Positions 11,362 through 22,733 of a stretch of DNA of 64,000 bases are shown here, one piece after another. The position numbers were made by a program, and so were the translations under genes. The DNA is taken from NCBI GenBank assembly GCA_010909165.1, contig MU008175.1:673370-737369 (forward strand), given 5' to 3'. Numbering within the stretch: the stretch's first letter is position 1; every line of letters begins with the position of its first letter. Below the pieces are notes generated by a model. The model made no database searches and was not told the origin of the DNA. It saw nothing but the letters and a program-made list of their open reading frames with translations. The stretch is from Anthoceros angustus. Lineage: Eukaryota > Streptophyta > Anthocerotopsida > Anthocerotales > Anthocerotaceae.

Positions 11362-13422
11362 TTACTCCTCACTAACCAGAAAACTATGCACCCAACCGCC
11401 ATCGTCTGTCCACCAGCTCTGACCGGGTTGCTTCCATGCCCTCATCCTTTTTCTCCTGGCCTGCATCTGCTGTGCCTGCTCCCACATTTGGGCACTGGTG
11501 TAGATGTTCGACATCAATACATATGCTGAAGCATCGTTCTCCGCCAGCTTCACTGCTTCGTTGAACGCATGGCATCCCACCTCCATGTTGCTCCACTTTC
11601 GACAAGCACCCAACAGGGTGTGCCAAACTGAAGCATTAGGCAATACAGGCATCGATCTTACAAAAGCTAGTGCCTCATCTAGTTGTCCTGCACGGCCCAG
11701 AAGATCCACCATGCATGTGTAGTGGTCTTCCGTTGCAGTAATCCCATAGTCTCTTCTCATGGCCTCAAAGTAGGCCCATCCCTCCTTCACTAGACCACCA
11801 TGACTGCATACTGTTAGTACATGAAGGAACGTGATACCGTTCGGCTGTAAGCCATCCTCTTTCATTCTCTGGGCCAGATCAAACACCGCTTCGGTCTCTC
11901 CTTGAGAAGTGTAGCCTGCAATAAGTGCAGTCCATATGATAACGTTTCTTGCAGACAAAGAATCGAACACCTGCTGTGCATCAGGCATGCTCCCGCACTT
12001 TCCATACATGTCAATCAAACTGCCAGCTACAGACACATCAGCTTGAAGCCCTCGTTCGGTAATCTGTGAATGTAGCTGCTTTCCTAAATCCAAAGCTGCC
12101 ACATTTCCACATGCCTGCAAGAGGCACAAAAATGTTACATGATCCGGTATAGCCATGCCATCTTCTTGCATAGCGCTGTAAAGACGAAGGGCTTCCTGCC
12201 CCATGTCCTGCTGGGAATATCCTGCGATCATGGCAGTCCATATCACCACATTCTTTTTGCCAAGTGCGTCAAACACTCTCCGACCAGCTTCCAAGCTACC
12301 ACACTTTGCATACATGTTCACCAAACTGCTAGCTACAAACACATCAGCTTCGTGTCCTCGTTGTCTGATCTGCACGTGAAGCTGCTTCCCCTTCTCCAAT
12401 GCCAGAGTGCCCACACTTGCACATGCCTGAAGGAGAAAGACGAATGTCATGGCGTCGGGTACAATGATGCCTTCTTCCTGCATTGCACTGTAGAGGCGAA
12501 GGGCTTCCTGGCCCATGCCCTGCTGGGAATATCCTGCTAGCATGGCAGTCCATGTCACCACATCTTTTTCCCCGAGTCCATCGAACACTCTCCGAGCGTC
12601 CTCCAAGCTACCACATTTTGCATACATGTCCACCAGGCAGTTGCAGACGAACAAATCAGGCTCAGCGCCACTGGCCAACACATCAGCATGCACCTGCTGC
12701 CCAGATTTCAGGTCTGCGCCCTTCGAACAAGCCTGAAGAGCTGCCACAAACACATGTCCATCTGGCTTCACTCCGGACCTGCGCATCCGATGATACAGCT
12801 GTATGGCCTGCTTGTCTTGTCGGTATTTCACATGGGCAGAAATAATGGCGGACCAGGTGAAGGCATCTGGTTCAGCAATCACTTCAAACACATCCATCGC
12901 GTCTTGCAACTTGCCATGAGAAGCATACATCCGCAGAATGTGGAAACCCAGGAACGTGTCTGACTGGTACCCCTGCTTCACCGTGACAGCATGGACCCGG
13001 CGACCCAGCCCAAGATCCTTCTTGGCCACACATTTCTTCAGCACAGTGTAAAGCAGAGACTTGGGAACACAACGGTACGCATGCACCTGAAACTGCACCA
13101 GAAGTTCCAAAGCCTCTACTGCCTCAGTCAAAAGCCCCTGATCACATAACTGTCTCGCGGTTTCAGCGGCAACGCCCCCATCGCCACCTGCAGGCCTGCC
13201 AGACTCAGCATCATCCCGTAAGCTTCTGTCTGAGGCACAACGACCCGTCCCCACATGTAGAGCAGCAACCCAACCTGGCTTGGAGCAGTTGTTCAACCAG
13301 AGGACCTCCTGCGACTGTCTGTGCCGCAAGCGTGGACTGACGAACGGATAGAGATCCGTCTCCAGCCATGCATCCCCTTGGACAGGCTGGGTTTCTTGCA
13401 AAGGAGGAGCTGCACCTCCCAA
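11362..13422 (-). CDS. PLS-class PPR protein, E/E+ type, no DYW
   Basis: An intronless 686-residue pentatricopeptide repeat protein. Such proteins bind single-stranded organelle RNA; PLS-class members usually specify C-to-U editing sites. After about 110 non-repeat residues there are four P-L-S modules, each with (V/L)DMYAKCGSLEDARRVFD, a WTAMxAGYSQ helix and an F(L/V)xLLQAC segment. An E domain follows (LLGACRKWSN, SAYVLMSNIYTSAQMWEQA), then a short E+ (PGQSWWTDDGGWVHSFLVSEE in part). The protein stops where a DYW deaminase would begin, so deaminase activity would have to come in trans. The N-terminus is weak as a targeting signal; an upstream frame (about 13440-13580) has a segment (GGFTGILWRV) resembling the presequence of the 1097-aa relative, so the true start may be displaced by a frame change. 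Confidence 0.9.
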   Translation of the reverse strand: MGGAAPPLQETQPVQGDAWLETDLYPFVSPRLRHRQSQEVLWLNNCSKPGWVAALHVGTGRCASDRSLRDDAESGRPAGGDGGVAAETARQLCDQGLLTEAVEALELLVQFQVHAYRCVPKSLLYTVLKKCVAKKDLGLGRRVHAVTVKQGYQSDTFLGFHILRMYASHGKLQDAMDVFEVIAEPDAFTWSAIISAHVKYRQDKQAIQLYHRMRRSGVKPDGHVFVAALQACSKGADLKSGQQVHADVLASGAEPDLFVCNCLVDMYAKCGSLEDARRVFDGLGEKDVVTWTAMLAGYSQQGMGQEALRLYSAMQEEGIIVPDAMTFVFLLQACASVGTLALEKGKQLHVQIRQRGHEADVFVASSLVNMYAKCGSLEAGRRVFDALGKKNVVIWTAMIAGYSQQDMGQEALRLYSAMQEDGMAIPDHVTFLCLLQACGNVAALDLGKQLHSQITERGLQADVSVAGSLIDMYGKCGSMPDAQQVFDSLSARNVIIWTALIAGYTSQGETEAVFDLAQRMKEDGLQPNGITFLHVLTVCSHGGLVKEGWAYFEAMRRDYGITATEDHYTCMVDLLGRAGQLDEALAFVRSMPVLPNASVWHTLLGACRKWSNMEVGCHAFNEAVKLAENDASAYVLMSNIYTSAQMWEQAQQMQARRKRMRAWKQPGQSWWTDDGGWVHSFLVSEE

Positions 13423-14503
13423 AATGCTTGCGCGGCCACCATTGGTTCCCTGGAGTCAAGCGAGCAGGAACTCTCCATAGAATACCCGTGAACCCACCAC
13501 GTTCTAGAGTCCACGACAACCGCTCCACCAAAGGGTCCTGTTGCCCATTGAGCGACTCAATTGCCACGCTCAGAACCGCCATAGCGATCTCCCTGCGTGC
13601 ACCGATTTCGCAGTTTGCCAACTTCGCTTCGCCCATTTGAACGTGGTTCTATCTTTTTGGATTTAGGCTATTTAAAAATAAAACTTCTCAGATACGAACA
13701 TCTCGACATAAAAGGATAACGGAATCGAATTCACGCTTCTCAGGTGTGCAGATGTCCGGACGTGTTATTCCTCTAGAACAAATACTGGTATACGGTCTAA
13801 GGTTTAGTGGACTATAATACAGGTGTTCTCCTTCTATACCAACACGCAACATTTTAGCTCAGGTCTTGCAGCGTTGAGGTTGAAGTGACGCTTCGGTATT
13901 GCGCATGGCGATTATCCGACTGCTAAACGCGATCTCCTAGGTGTCTGAGCTGCGGATTCAACAGGCCAGGCCAGGCCAGGCCCAGGCGGCTTGGGATTCA
14001 ATCAGGGTGACAGTCAGTTAGCTGGTAACTTTTGTCGATGCAGGTGAAGCTTCATCGAGGGACTGGGCGCCTGTGCCAGCCTGCCCTGAATCGATGTGCA
14101 TGTTGGCTCGCTGCCTCTGTGGAGAAACAGAAACCCGAGGTTAGAGCGCTGTCGTCTTGCAGGACAAGCAGACAATGTCTGCACACCTGTAGGCTTCCTC
14201 TGGCATGGACAATAGCCAATAATTTATTTACTCTTCAGATTCTACACTGCATGATTACGTAGCCTGTGATGAGAATGCTGTTGATGGCACCTGCCTTTCA
14301 CAAGCTGTCACAGTCAAGCTCACAGCCTCTCACAGTAGTATGGACGTAAATTGCACGTCCAGATCCTCATGAAACCAGGATAACAACAAGGTGGCACCAA
14401 ATGTGGTCACTCGTAGAGCAAACAAGGAATGAGATAATGGCTTTTCCCCATTAACGACGGAGGATGAACACGCTCCACTTCAGCTGCAGTCAATGACTCA
14501 CCT
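13423..14503. other. No gene; short CCAGG repeat
   Basis: The interval contains the possible displaced 5' end of the PPR gene (to about 13640) and then nothing recognisable. A pentamer tract (CCAGG, about 5 copies) lies at 13963-13986. Confidence 0.5.
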
Positions 14504-14975
14504 CAGATCTGCCCTTCCCCTAGGGCTTCTACTCCAGTTTGCGTCTTCTTGACATTTTCGATGCCAAAGCAAAAGATGGATCCAATTCGAGCTGCAACCG
14601 CCTCTTCCGTAGTCCCGGAATGGGGCAACATCGCATAGGACCACGTGACAACAGTCGTTCGTGGCTCACCGCCAGGCGTCAACTGAAACCCGCCTCGTAG
14701 TCCTTGATCTTCAGGTTGTTCTCCAGCACCCTATACTTGTAGTGATGCTTCTCATGGTCCAAGCTCACCAGCTGCTCGAAGGCGTAGCTACTACCATCCG
14801 CTTGCCCTACGCGCCGCACAACCCCTACCTCTCCAGGTTGGCCAGAAACCAGAGTCGATTGCATATATGGCAACCATCGGTCAATCCCTACGAAGTCAGA
14901 CGTCAGCTCCTTGCCGATGGGTGCCTTCACCTCATCGATGACTATCAGAGTCCAGATCTTGCTCTCGCCCACCAT
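14504..14975 (-). pseudogene. SRPBCC / polyketide-cyclase-like protein gene with one frameshift
   Basis: The start ATG at 14975 opens a frame with the features of plant small START-like (SRPBCC) proteins, the group containing lachrymatory-factor-synthase-like proteins: a first strand IWTLIVIDEVKAPIGK, the helix SDFVGIDRWLPY, and AFEQLVSLDHEKHHYKYRV. At about 14690, in a C run, the frame breaks. The next frame continues exactly where the fold should (FQLTPGGE, TTVVTWSYAML, TTEEAVAARIGS) and ends at 14504. With the break ignored the length is about 157 residues, typical of the family. Such proteins have a hydrophobic ligand cavity; the ligand cannot be read from sequence. One missing base could be a real mutation or an assembly error. 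Confidence 0.65.
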
Positions 14976-15145
14976 TTCGGAGGCCAGCGAGACTGCGCCA
15001 CAGCACAGGGTTCTGCAGAGAGCACACTCACCAACCAAGTGACAGACAAGGAGATCTCTCGCCCACGATTTCGGAGGCCAGCGACACAGTGGCACAGCAG
15101 CGGGTTCTGTAGCGATCACACTCACAAACCAAGTGAAGCGATACA
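14964..15145. repeat. 94-bp tandem duplication at the SRPBCC start codon
   Basis: The unit starting CTCGCCCAC at 14964 recurs at 15058, and similarity runs on through CACTCACCAACCAAGTGA near 15035 and its match near 15120. On the minus strand the downstream copy holds the start codon ATG, while the upstream copy has ATC at the same place, so only one copy can start translation. Confidence 0.8.
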
Positions 15146-16592
15146 AATTGTTCTTTTTGTAGTGCATCTTCCCTCCAGGCTCAAATTGAGCAATCTTTGT
15201 TGAGAGACTTCCACAGGGGTCCTCGACTCTTACGAGCTTCATTCTTGGTAAGCACCCAATCCCAAGAGGCACCCAACCCATAGGTGCTTGATTACGGAGT
15301 TCCGAAGAAACTCCATGCTACGTGCTATGTGCCCAAGTTGTCGCTTGGACTGAAGCCATACAAATTGTTGAGCTGTTATCACCCAGACACTCATACGGTA
15401 CCATCTCCCATCTGCTACCAATCTTTAGTTCCGGCCTAATGTGTGGACAGTGCCACACAAGCCAAGGGTGATGTTGAACCTAGATAGGGGGCTTAGAGAA
15501 AGATCAACCTAGATGAGCCCACCCCAGAACCGAGACCGCCAAACCTGGGGCCGTATCTGCCTCCGTTAGCACCAGACTTGTCCCCCGTCGCCGTCCCTGC
15601 AAACTACCTCAAGGTGACCGGTGATGAAAGTGCGATGACCTTGCTCTGCACTTTCTTCAGCACATTTCCGTACACAAGTTTCTGCTGATCGGTGTTACCG
15701 CATTTTTGTTCATAAAAGTCTCTTATTGCGCATGGATCTGGAACAAAGAAGTGGCACCAATGCTTTTTCTCTGCTCTTAGTGAGCTTGGGGTAAGTTTCT
15801 GAGTGTGAGGTTGGAGATCGATAGCTTTTTGCGAGGTGAAGTTCCAGGTTCCGGGCAGATTGGAAGGTGGAAGTTTAAGGTGGATGTGTCACGATCTGAT
15901 GCGGAGGCCGCTTTTTCTCACTAGGAATCTGGATTCCTGCTGTTAGGAGCCGCAAAGATCATCACAAGAAATTGGGACAAGGAAGGTATGAGAAACAACA
16001 CTCTTTGCTCTGGTCTCCGCCTGTTCGCACCGGTGAATGTCTCCAAAATGGCAAACTGCAGGCCGAACAGACGCTTCCAACCGACCAGCATACTGCGGCT
16101 CGCAATTGCGGCTTGCTGCCTTCAGAGTCCAGCAACGGCATAACACAGAAGAGTATGGAGTCTCTCAGTGGTCCAAAGAATAGACAAACTATGGGAACGA
16201 AAGTTCCAGACAATAAATTTGCTGCAAATAAGCCTCTCTTAGCCACAACGACACGCACAACGTATTAACATCCTGTAAGAACCTTATCCTCTGTAAAACG
16301 CCACCCTACACACATCCCAGAGCTGTAGGAAGACAAGCAATCGAGAACAGACTTTGACAACGGCACTTCCACAATAAACTTTCAAGCTTGAAAGCCTACC
16401 AATATCGGGCTGGCAGAACCAGCCCTTGGCCGGCATGCTTGACACAGCCCTAGCCTATTCAGAAGCATCGTCGGGTCTATCGCAGACAATTAGCTACAGA
16501 CAATAGCTAGAAACAACACAAAGAGCATATACGGCGCCAAGCATGGCTGAGGCAGTTATGGCATATTCCCCGTTCAGTAGCGACCACGAGGG
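15146..16592. other. No recognisable gene
   Basis: About 1.4 kb between the SRPBCC and NOI genes without a coding region I can support. The frames at 15962-16268 on both strands are overlapping and match nothing known. Untranslated regions of the two flanking genes probably occupy part of it. Confidence 0.5.
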
Positions 16593-16928
16593 CTAACCCC
16601 GTGGAGCCAGACAGGGACAAAAGCTGTGGTACCATTTTTGCTGCACAAGCACCAGAGCATGGACTATATGGTTAATTCAGGCCCGGCAGGAACACTTGCC
16701 AGGCCGCAATCCTGAAACCCCACAGCTTACCTCTGGCTTCTTCTCACGGCCAGGAGTCCTGAACGGGTCCTTTGACTCCGTAGAATACTGAGAACGTCCA
16801 ACCGATCCACCATTAATCTTGTCCTCGCGCGCAATGCCGAAGACTGCAGTGAATTGCTCGGCGGAGTTGGGGTCCCTATCCCACACACCAAACTCGGGCA
16901 CGGCAGGATTGCGTTCCCGCGGAAACAT
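16593..16928 (-). CDS. NOI/RIN4-type plasma-membrane protein
   Basis: A small protein of the plant NOI family, which includes the immune regulator RIN4; members attach to the plasma membrane and are targets of bacterial effectors. Coding exon 16731-16928 carries the NOI core (VPEFGVWD, then SAEQFTAVFGIARE). An acceptor (TTTTACGCAG) sits just before the ATG, so an intron in the 5' UTR is likely. The donor at 16730 is GTAAGC, intron 16641-16730, and the last exon 16593-16640 encodes QKWYHSFCPCLAPRG and a stop. That tail matches the family's C-terminal cysteine motif, where lipid attachment occurs. Both splice junctions are phase 0. The gene diverges from the SPB1-like gene. Confidence 0.8.
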
Positions 16929-17243
16929 GATTGCTGCGTAAAAGTTAGAAGCACCCAAGATCGCGGATTTGGGGTGTCATGTACATGTATATACTTTAGC
17001 TGTGATTAGGTTCTCGTACTAAAGCCCGGCCTAAACCTCCCAACAGCCCGGCTTAAGCATCAGGCTGCTATTCCACTCCGCAGGACCGATTTGTTGGGCG
17101 TCGGGAGCGGGATTGAAGCCGTCCACTCTCAGAGCAATCAGATTGCAGAGGACGGCAGCCACGAATATGGCGTAGTAGTGAAGGAGTGGGCAGGGTTTTT
17201 GTGGTCTTGCGTAGCGATGCACAGGCGCAGGAGCGCGGCCACT
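16929..17243. promoter_or_regulatory. Shared intergenic region of two divergent genes
   Basis: Only 315 bases separate the start codons of the NOI gene (-) and the SPB1-like gene (+), so their promoters must overlap or be shared. No definite TATA box or operator was identified. Confidence 0.5.
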
Positions 17244-20200
17244 ATGGGGAAGAGCAAGACGACCGGGGAGGGGCGGTTGGATAGGCTATATTATTTTGTC
17301 AAGGAGCAGGGGTTTAGATCACGTGCCGCCTTCAAGCTGGTGCAGCTGGACAGGAAGTACAGGTTTCTCCGCTCTGCCAGGTCGCTGTTGCATTTGTGTG
17401 CTGCCCCAGGAGGATGGATGCAAGTGGCCACCAAAAACGTGCCTGTGGGGTCTCTGATAGTAGGGGTGGACTTGGTGCCTATCAGGCCCATTCGAGGTGC
17501 TGTCAGTTTGCAGGAACATATTACTACACCCAAGTGCAGGGCAAGTCTGAAGAACATTTTGAAGGAGAAGGGCTATTCTCTGGTTAATGTAGTGCTGCAT
17601 GATGGGTCGCCAAACGTGAGAGGTGCCTGGACCAAGGAGGCGTCATCCCAGGCAGCTCTGGTTGTTGTTTTTGCAGATGTTTCGCTCTAAGGATTACAGC
17701 TCTCTTCATTACGCTTTGAAACAGGTACTCAGCTTGCTGCCCATTCTGGGTGATGTTGGAAGTTTTTAGTAGTAGCTTCATGCTCTATGGAGGTTGCGCA
17801 TAACATTCGATTGCCCTATCCCGGATTTTGGTTTCCGACCTCCTATGTTGTGGAGTATGCAGCTGTTTAGGAAGGTTGAAGTGACTAAGCCTGTAGCGAG
17901 TCGAGCAACCTCCGCTGAGATTGATGTCATTGGGTTGGAGTATAATGCGCCTGCTAAAATTGATCCTCGACTGCTGGATGCTAAGCATCTATTTCAGGAG
18001 ATAGCGGAACCAGTCAAGGTATTGAAGGTCCTGTTTGTCTCCGAAAATAATTGCTAAGGGCATTGGTTTTAAGCGTCTAAAGTCGTTATAGGTGGTCGAT
18101 GTTCTGGCTCCAAACAAGCAAAAGAGGCATCGTGAAGGGTAATTTCTTGAAGCCATTGCTGTCTTGAGCTGGTACCTCTTTATGACGTGATGCAACTTGG
18201 CTGGCAATTTTTTTGCAAATGGCTTGCCTAACTCCTGATCTTAGTGCGTTCCTGCTTTCAGATATGAGGAAGGCAATACTACACTGCGGAAAGAATGTAC
18301 TGCAACAGAGTTCGTCTGGTCTGACAAACCTTTGGACTTGTTGGGGACAGTTACTGCAATCTCTTTCAAAGATGCAGAGTGCTCAGTCATTAAGGATTGT
18401 CTCTCACCAAAGAGGAGGTAGGAAAGAATGGATGTTGGGCTAGTGGCTGTTACAGAGTATTGCTGTTTGTCGGTGTAATTTTGAAGACTTTTCTCAGGCA
18501 TGGTTTTGGTGCTGTGGCAGATATTAATTTGCTGTGAGTATCTGCGCGTACTTGGCAAGCAAGAGTTCAAACAACTCCCGAAGTAAGTGGTGGTAGAGCA
18601 CAGGTACTCCATTTATCATTTGCAGTGGCGTATGTGTTCTGACATTGTTGTGGTTCTGAAGGTGGCGGTTGCAGATAAGGAAAGCCTTGGCCCATCCCGA
18701 AGGAAGTGAGGATGCCAAAAAGGATGTGTCTGAGGATCCCGATGCCGCAGAGGAGGGAGTTTTGGCTCAGATGGAAGAACTAAGGGGACTTATGGAAAGG
18801 AAGAAGAAGCGGCAGAAAAAGTTGTTGCGCTTATCCAGATAGTCCTTCATGATGGGACATATTGGTATACTTGGTATCGACATTCGCTGCATGCAAAATA
18901 TTTGCTCATGGCGAGTTTCCCTTGCAGGCTAAGGCACGTTCTGCAACAGGCATGCAGGTAGATGTGATGGAAGATGTCTATAGAGAAGACCTTTTCTCGC
19001 TGGTGGCAATCAAGGTATATACAAGCCCGGATTTTTTATGATAGCAGCAATAGAGCCTTGTAGGGCCTTACATCTTGGGTGTGTTTGACAGGGGAAAAAG
19101 GACCTGCACACTGTAGAGAACATAGAATCTGCAGATGATGAAGGTTACGACAGTGAAGATAAGATACTGAATGGTGTGCAGCCAGACGCCGAGGATAGTG
19201 ATCTGGATTCCGAAGGGGAGAGGCAGAGGTGTGTGCTTCAGTTGCTCTGATTTTTGGGTCTGGCTTGGTGTGATCACTCACTCGTCTTCTTAGGTCCTGA
19301 CATCTGTTTTGTGTCCTGCCATTTCACACAAGCTTTACTCCACTGTCTTATCTTGCAAGCAGATATGACACTGAACTCGATGAATATTTGGAGCATGCTT
19401 ATGACAAGTTTCGGGCTACTAAGGATGGAAGTACCGAAAGAAGACGACGTGCTAAGCTAGCTGATTTGGAGAAGGATTCAGAGCTTTGGAAGGGCGTCTG
19501 TTGTCTCCTGGGGTGGGCTTCCTGCTGTGGGTTATTCCGATTTGGTGCCATCTGTGTACTGATCCGTCTTGGTTTTTTCTGCAAGAAGATATAGGAGGTA
19601 GTTGTGCACAGGAGTCGCATGATGCCGGCCCTGGTTCAGACCAAGAAGACGAGGATGGGAACCCGTTGGTAGTGCCTCTAGTGTCAAAGGTGAAACCATC
19701 CAAGGAGCAGCTAGCGCGGCCATGGTTCAGCCTAGATGTATTTGCTGGCGTGGACACCGCAAATAAGGCTGAGATCCGTGCGTACGCAAAGCACATGTTC
19801 CGAAAGAAAGGTGCGGAAGACGTTCTGGATGCTGCATACAACAGGTACACCTTCAACGACGATAACCTTCCAAGATGGTTCGCCGAAGATGAAAGAAAAT
19901 ACTCCAGCCCCGGAAGCCTGTTACGAAGGAAGAGGTGGAGGCTATGAAAGCTCGGTTCAGGGGCATGAATGCCCGACCTGTGAAGGAAATGGCGGAGGCA
20001 ATGCCAGGAAGAAGCGACGAGCTCAGAAAAAGTTGGAGCATGTTCGCCAGAAGGCTAGTGCCATAGCAGACCAGACTGATCTTACCCCGAAGTCGAAAAA
20101 CAGCATGATGGACAAACTGTACAAGAAGGCTTTAGCGGCCCCGAAGAAGTCGAAGCGGGAGATTGTGGTGGCCAAGATGAGTGTGGGATCCAAAGGCGGA

Positions 20201-20422
20201 AAGGGCCGGGTGATTGTAGACAGGCGGATGAAGAAGGACACGCGGTCAAGAGGCAGCGGCCCTGTCAAGGGCGGCTTCAAGAGGAAAGGTGTGAAAGTGG
20301 GCGCCGGCAAGGGGCGTAGCAAAGCTGGCGCAAGCAAAGCAGGTGCAGGCAAAGCGGGGGCAAAGCCGAAGGCGGGTGGCAAAGTACGCGGGTCCGGCAG
20401 ACCGCACTCGGGAAGAAAGTGA
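17244..20422 (+). pseudogene. SPB1-like 27S pre-rRNA 2'-O-methyltransferase (FtsJ), damaged
   Basis: SPB1 proteins methylate 27S pre-rRNA in the nucleolus. The start MGKSK and the exon blocks follow the family order: SRAAFKLVQLDRKY and LCAAPGGWMQ (SAM site), HDGSPNV, MFRSKDYSSLHYALKQ, VTKPVASR, PEGSEDAKK, MEELRGLMERKKKRQKK, YDTELDEYLEHAYDKF, FAGVDTANK, and a basic Gly/Lys/Ala tail. Introns are short with GT-AG ends. Three defects are visible. (1) After SSQAAL at about 17660 the sequence runs straight into an intron-like pyrimidine tract and acceptor, so the segment normally holding the third catalytic residue (lysine of the FVTK motif) is absent. (2) A missing base in the C run at 19918-19921. 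(3) A missing base near 20001. I treat it as a pseudogene or poorly assembled gene. Confidence 0.75.
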
Positions 20423-21318
20423 TTCCACTTGTGGACGCAGAGACGACGAGTCCGGATTGTGGGTCACCTACCTTTGCTTTCTTTTATACGCGGTCCGGCC
20501 CTGCATCGTGGCCGCTGCCGGCAGCGTGTGGACGCCCGAGCTGTCGTCGCGAACTCTGTGAAGTCCACCGTTTGTGAGCAGGGTCCTACTGCAAGGTCGG
20601 ACATGGAGATAGTAACCAAAGTTAAACGGCAAATCAGGAACCCGCTCCCGTGTGTTAGAGCTAGTGGCCGGGAAACAGAGAGGCTGCTGGTAGAGCAATC
20701 AGCAGCAAAAGAGAACACCAACACGGAAAAAATATAAAAATTCATCGATTAAAGAAAAAGCAAAAAACAATTATTCGACATCAGGGTGTCCAAAACCGAT
20801 GGCTCCTACGGTGTCAGGCTGAAAGCGAGATGCTGTCAACCTGGATGGTACCAAGTTCGCCTGCATGTTTTTTGCGTTCTCAAGAGGGCCTGACTTAGAG
20901 ATAGTCTAATGGATGGGTTGTCAGGGATGCAGTAGGGTCCATAGTCTTGGAGACTGCACAATGCCACGCCCTTGGCTAGGTTCCTGGTGAGATTGCTAGC
21001 TAGGCTTTGTCTTTGGTGTAAGGACCAACCCTAAGCTGTATGGTATTTGAAAATGAAGTCTCCAATCACTTGTCTCACAAAATGGACAGCGCTGGAACTC
21101 GTCGGGATAATACCATGAGCTGCCTGCATTTCAGTCCTTCTAGGCACTGGGAGTGGCGGCCTACACCTCGCTTGAAATTAATGTAAGATCCTAAACCCTA
21201 AGCCCTACAAATTTGAACTAGATAGGTATTCAACCATTAAAAATCCTCGTTTACGTTCCCGCCTGCGCCCTTCAAAACCTCGAACCCGATTCCAGCAATA
21301 CCACTGCGAGCGTCCAAG
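20423..21318. other. No recognisable gene
   Basis: About 900 bases of 3' and 5' flank between the SPB1-like and F-box genes. An AT-rich patch (20725-20775) is the only composition change. No RNA gene was recognised. Confidence 0.5.
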
Positions 21319-22558
21319 ATGGATGCGAAGCAGGGCCGCTGGAGCGAGCTGCCGGCTGAGATTGTAGCGAAGATCCAAGCTCGGCTGCCACTGGTGAGCC
21401 TGGTGCGATCGCGTGCGGTGTGCAGGGCGTGGAACGCGGCCGTGGAGGAGTCCTCTGGCTTGTTGCAGGAGCGGCTGGAATCGGGAGCGGGAGCGCGGGA
21501 ATGGATGCTGTTTGTGGCAGGCTTCTGCGAGTCTGGCAAGGCCCTGGCCTCGACCGCCTACGACCCCGCCTCCGACCGCTGGTACAAGCTCCAACTTCCG
21601 CCATGGATGCGAGCCCTACCGAATCGCGCCTCGTTGCAGGCGGTCCCGCTGTCGGAGCTGGAGGCGGGGCATATCGACTGTGGAGCTACCCTGGGCGTCG
21701 GCGGGCGGCGGCGTGCTGCTGGAGCATGTGCAACGGCAGGCGGGGCAGGAGCCGATGATCTTCCCGCACATCGGCAACCCGTTGGCGCGCTCCTGGGCCT
21801 CCTTGCCGGCGTTCCCGGATTTGCTGAACATGGGGGACGTGCGGGGCCTGTTTGTGGACGCCGTGGCGCGCTGTTTCAAGCTGGTGGCGGTAGGGGGGTG
21901 TGAAATGCTCCGAGACTGGCGCCCAGACGGTCCCGTCAGGACGTTTGTGTTCGACTCCGTGCTTGGGAGGTGGAGTGTGGCAACTCACGCCATGGATCCG
22001 TGCGGAGACTTCCACTTCATGGCCGGGCAGGGGGTGTTTGTGGGAACCGTGCTCTACTGCCTCACCCGAGACGGCAATCTGATGGCCTACGATCTGGAGC
22101 GGGCCAGATGGAGCTTGTTGGAGCTGGACAGGCCTGAAAACATCATCAGCATTTTCTACTGCACCCTCGTCCACGTGCGGGACCGGCTGCTTTGCGTGGC
22201 CCTGTTGCGGCATTCTTGGGATTCATGTCTACAGATCTGGGAAATGGACTTCGCGGCCATGGCCTGGACCGTGGTGGAAGACATGCCCGATGCCATCTTC
22301 TCTCACTTCCGAGGAAAAGGCCTGTTTCGCAACTCTACCGGCTTCAGATACAGACCTTCCTTGGACGTGAAGGTTGTGGCGGGCCCGGACGAGGTATACA
22401 TCATGCAGGAAAAGCTGGACAAGATCGTGGCTCTCGATTTGAGACGGACTCCTGCAGCTTGGAGGTGGCTGCCTTCCCTGTCCTACAAGGATTTTGTGAG
22501 GAAGAGCCTTCACTGCTTCGATCCTTGGCTGCAATTCGGCAGTTGGAAACAAGGTTAG
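21319..22558 (+). pseudogene. F-box/kelch-type protein gene with one frame break
   Basis: F-box proteins are the substrate receptors of SCF ubiquitin ligases. The first frame opens with an F-box at residues 8-45 (WSELPAEIVAKIQARLP, then VCRAWNAAV) and continues to about 21665 (YDPASDRWYKLQLP). The next 290 codons (VELPWASAGG to the stop at 22558) lie in the +1 frame and hold kelch-like strands: FVFDSVLGRWSV, LMAYDLERARW and VALDLRRTPAAWRWLP. Removing one G from the run at 21666-21669 joins both halves into about 412 residues without introns, a common layout for such genes in non-seed plants. Substrate is unknown. The extra base may be a mutation or an assembly error. Confidence 0.75.
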
Positions 22559-22610
22559 AAGCAGGAATAAGGTATGGATTACATGTAGGTGTAGCGCTTC
22601 TATCTCCAAA

Positions 22611-22733
22611 TTTTGGACCGGCAATTTTGGACGCGCTATTTTGGACAGGAGCAATTTGGACCGGAGCAATTTTGGACAAGAGCAATTTGGACCGGAACAA
22701 TTTTGGACTGGAGCAATTGTGGACAAGAGCTGC
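22611..22733. repeat. Degenerate tandem repeat, about 17-20 bp unit
   Basis: The phrase GGAGCAATTTTGGAC and close variants repeat about six times just after the F-box/kelch stop codon, so it lies in the likely 3' UTR. Confidence 0.75.
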
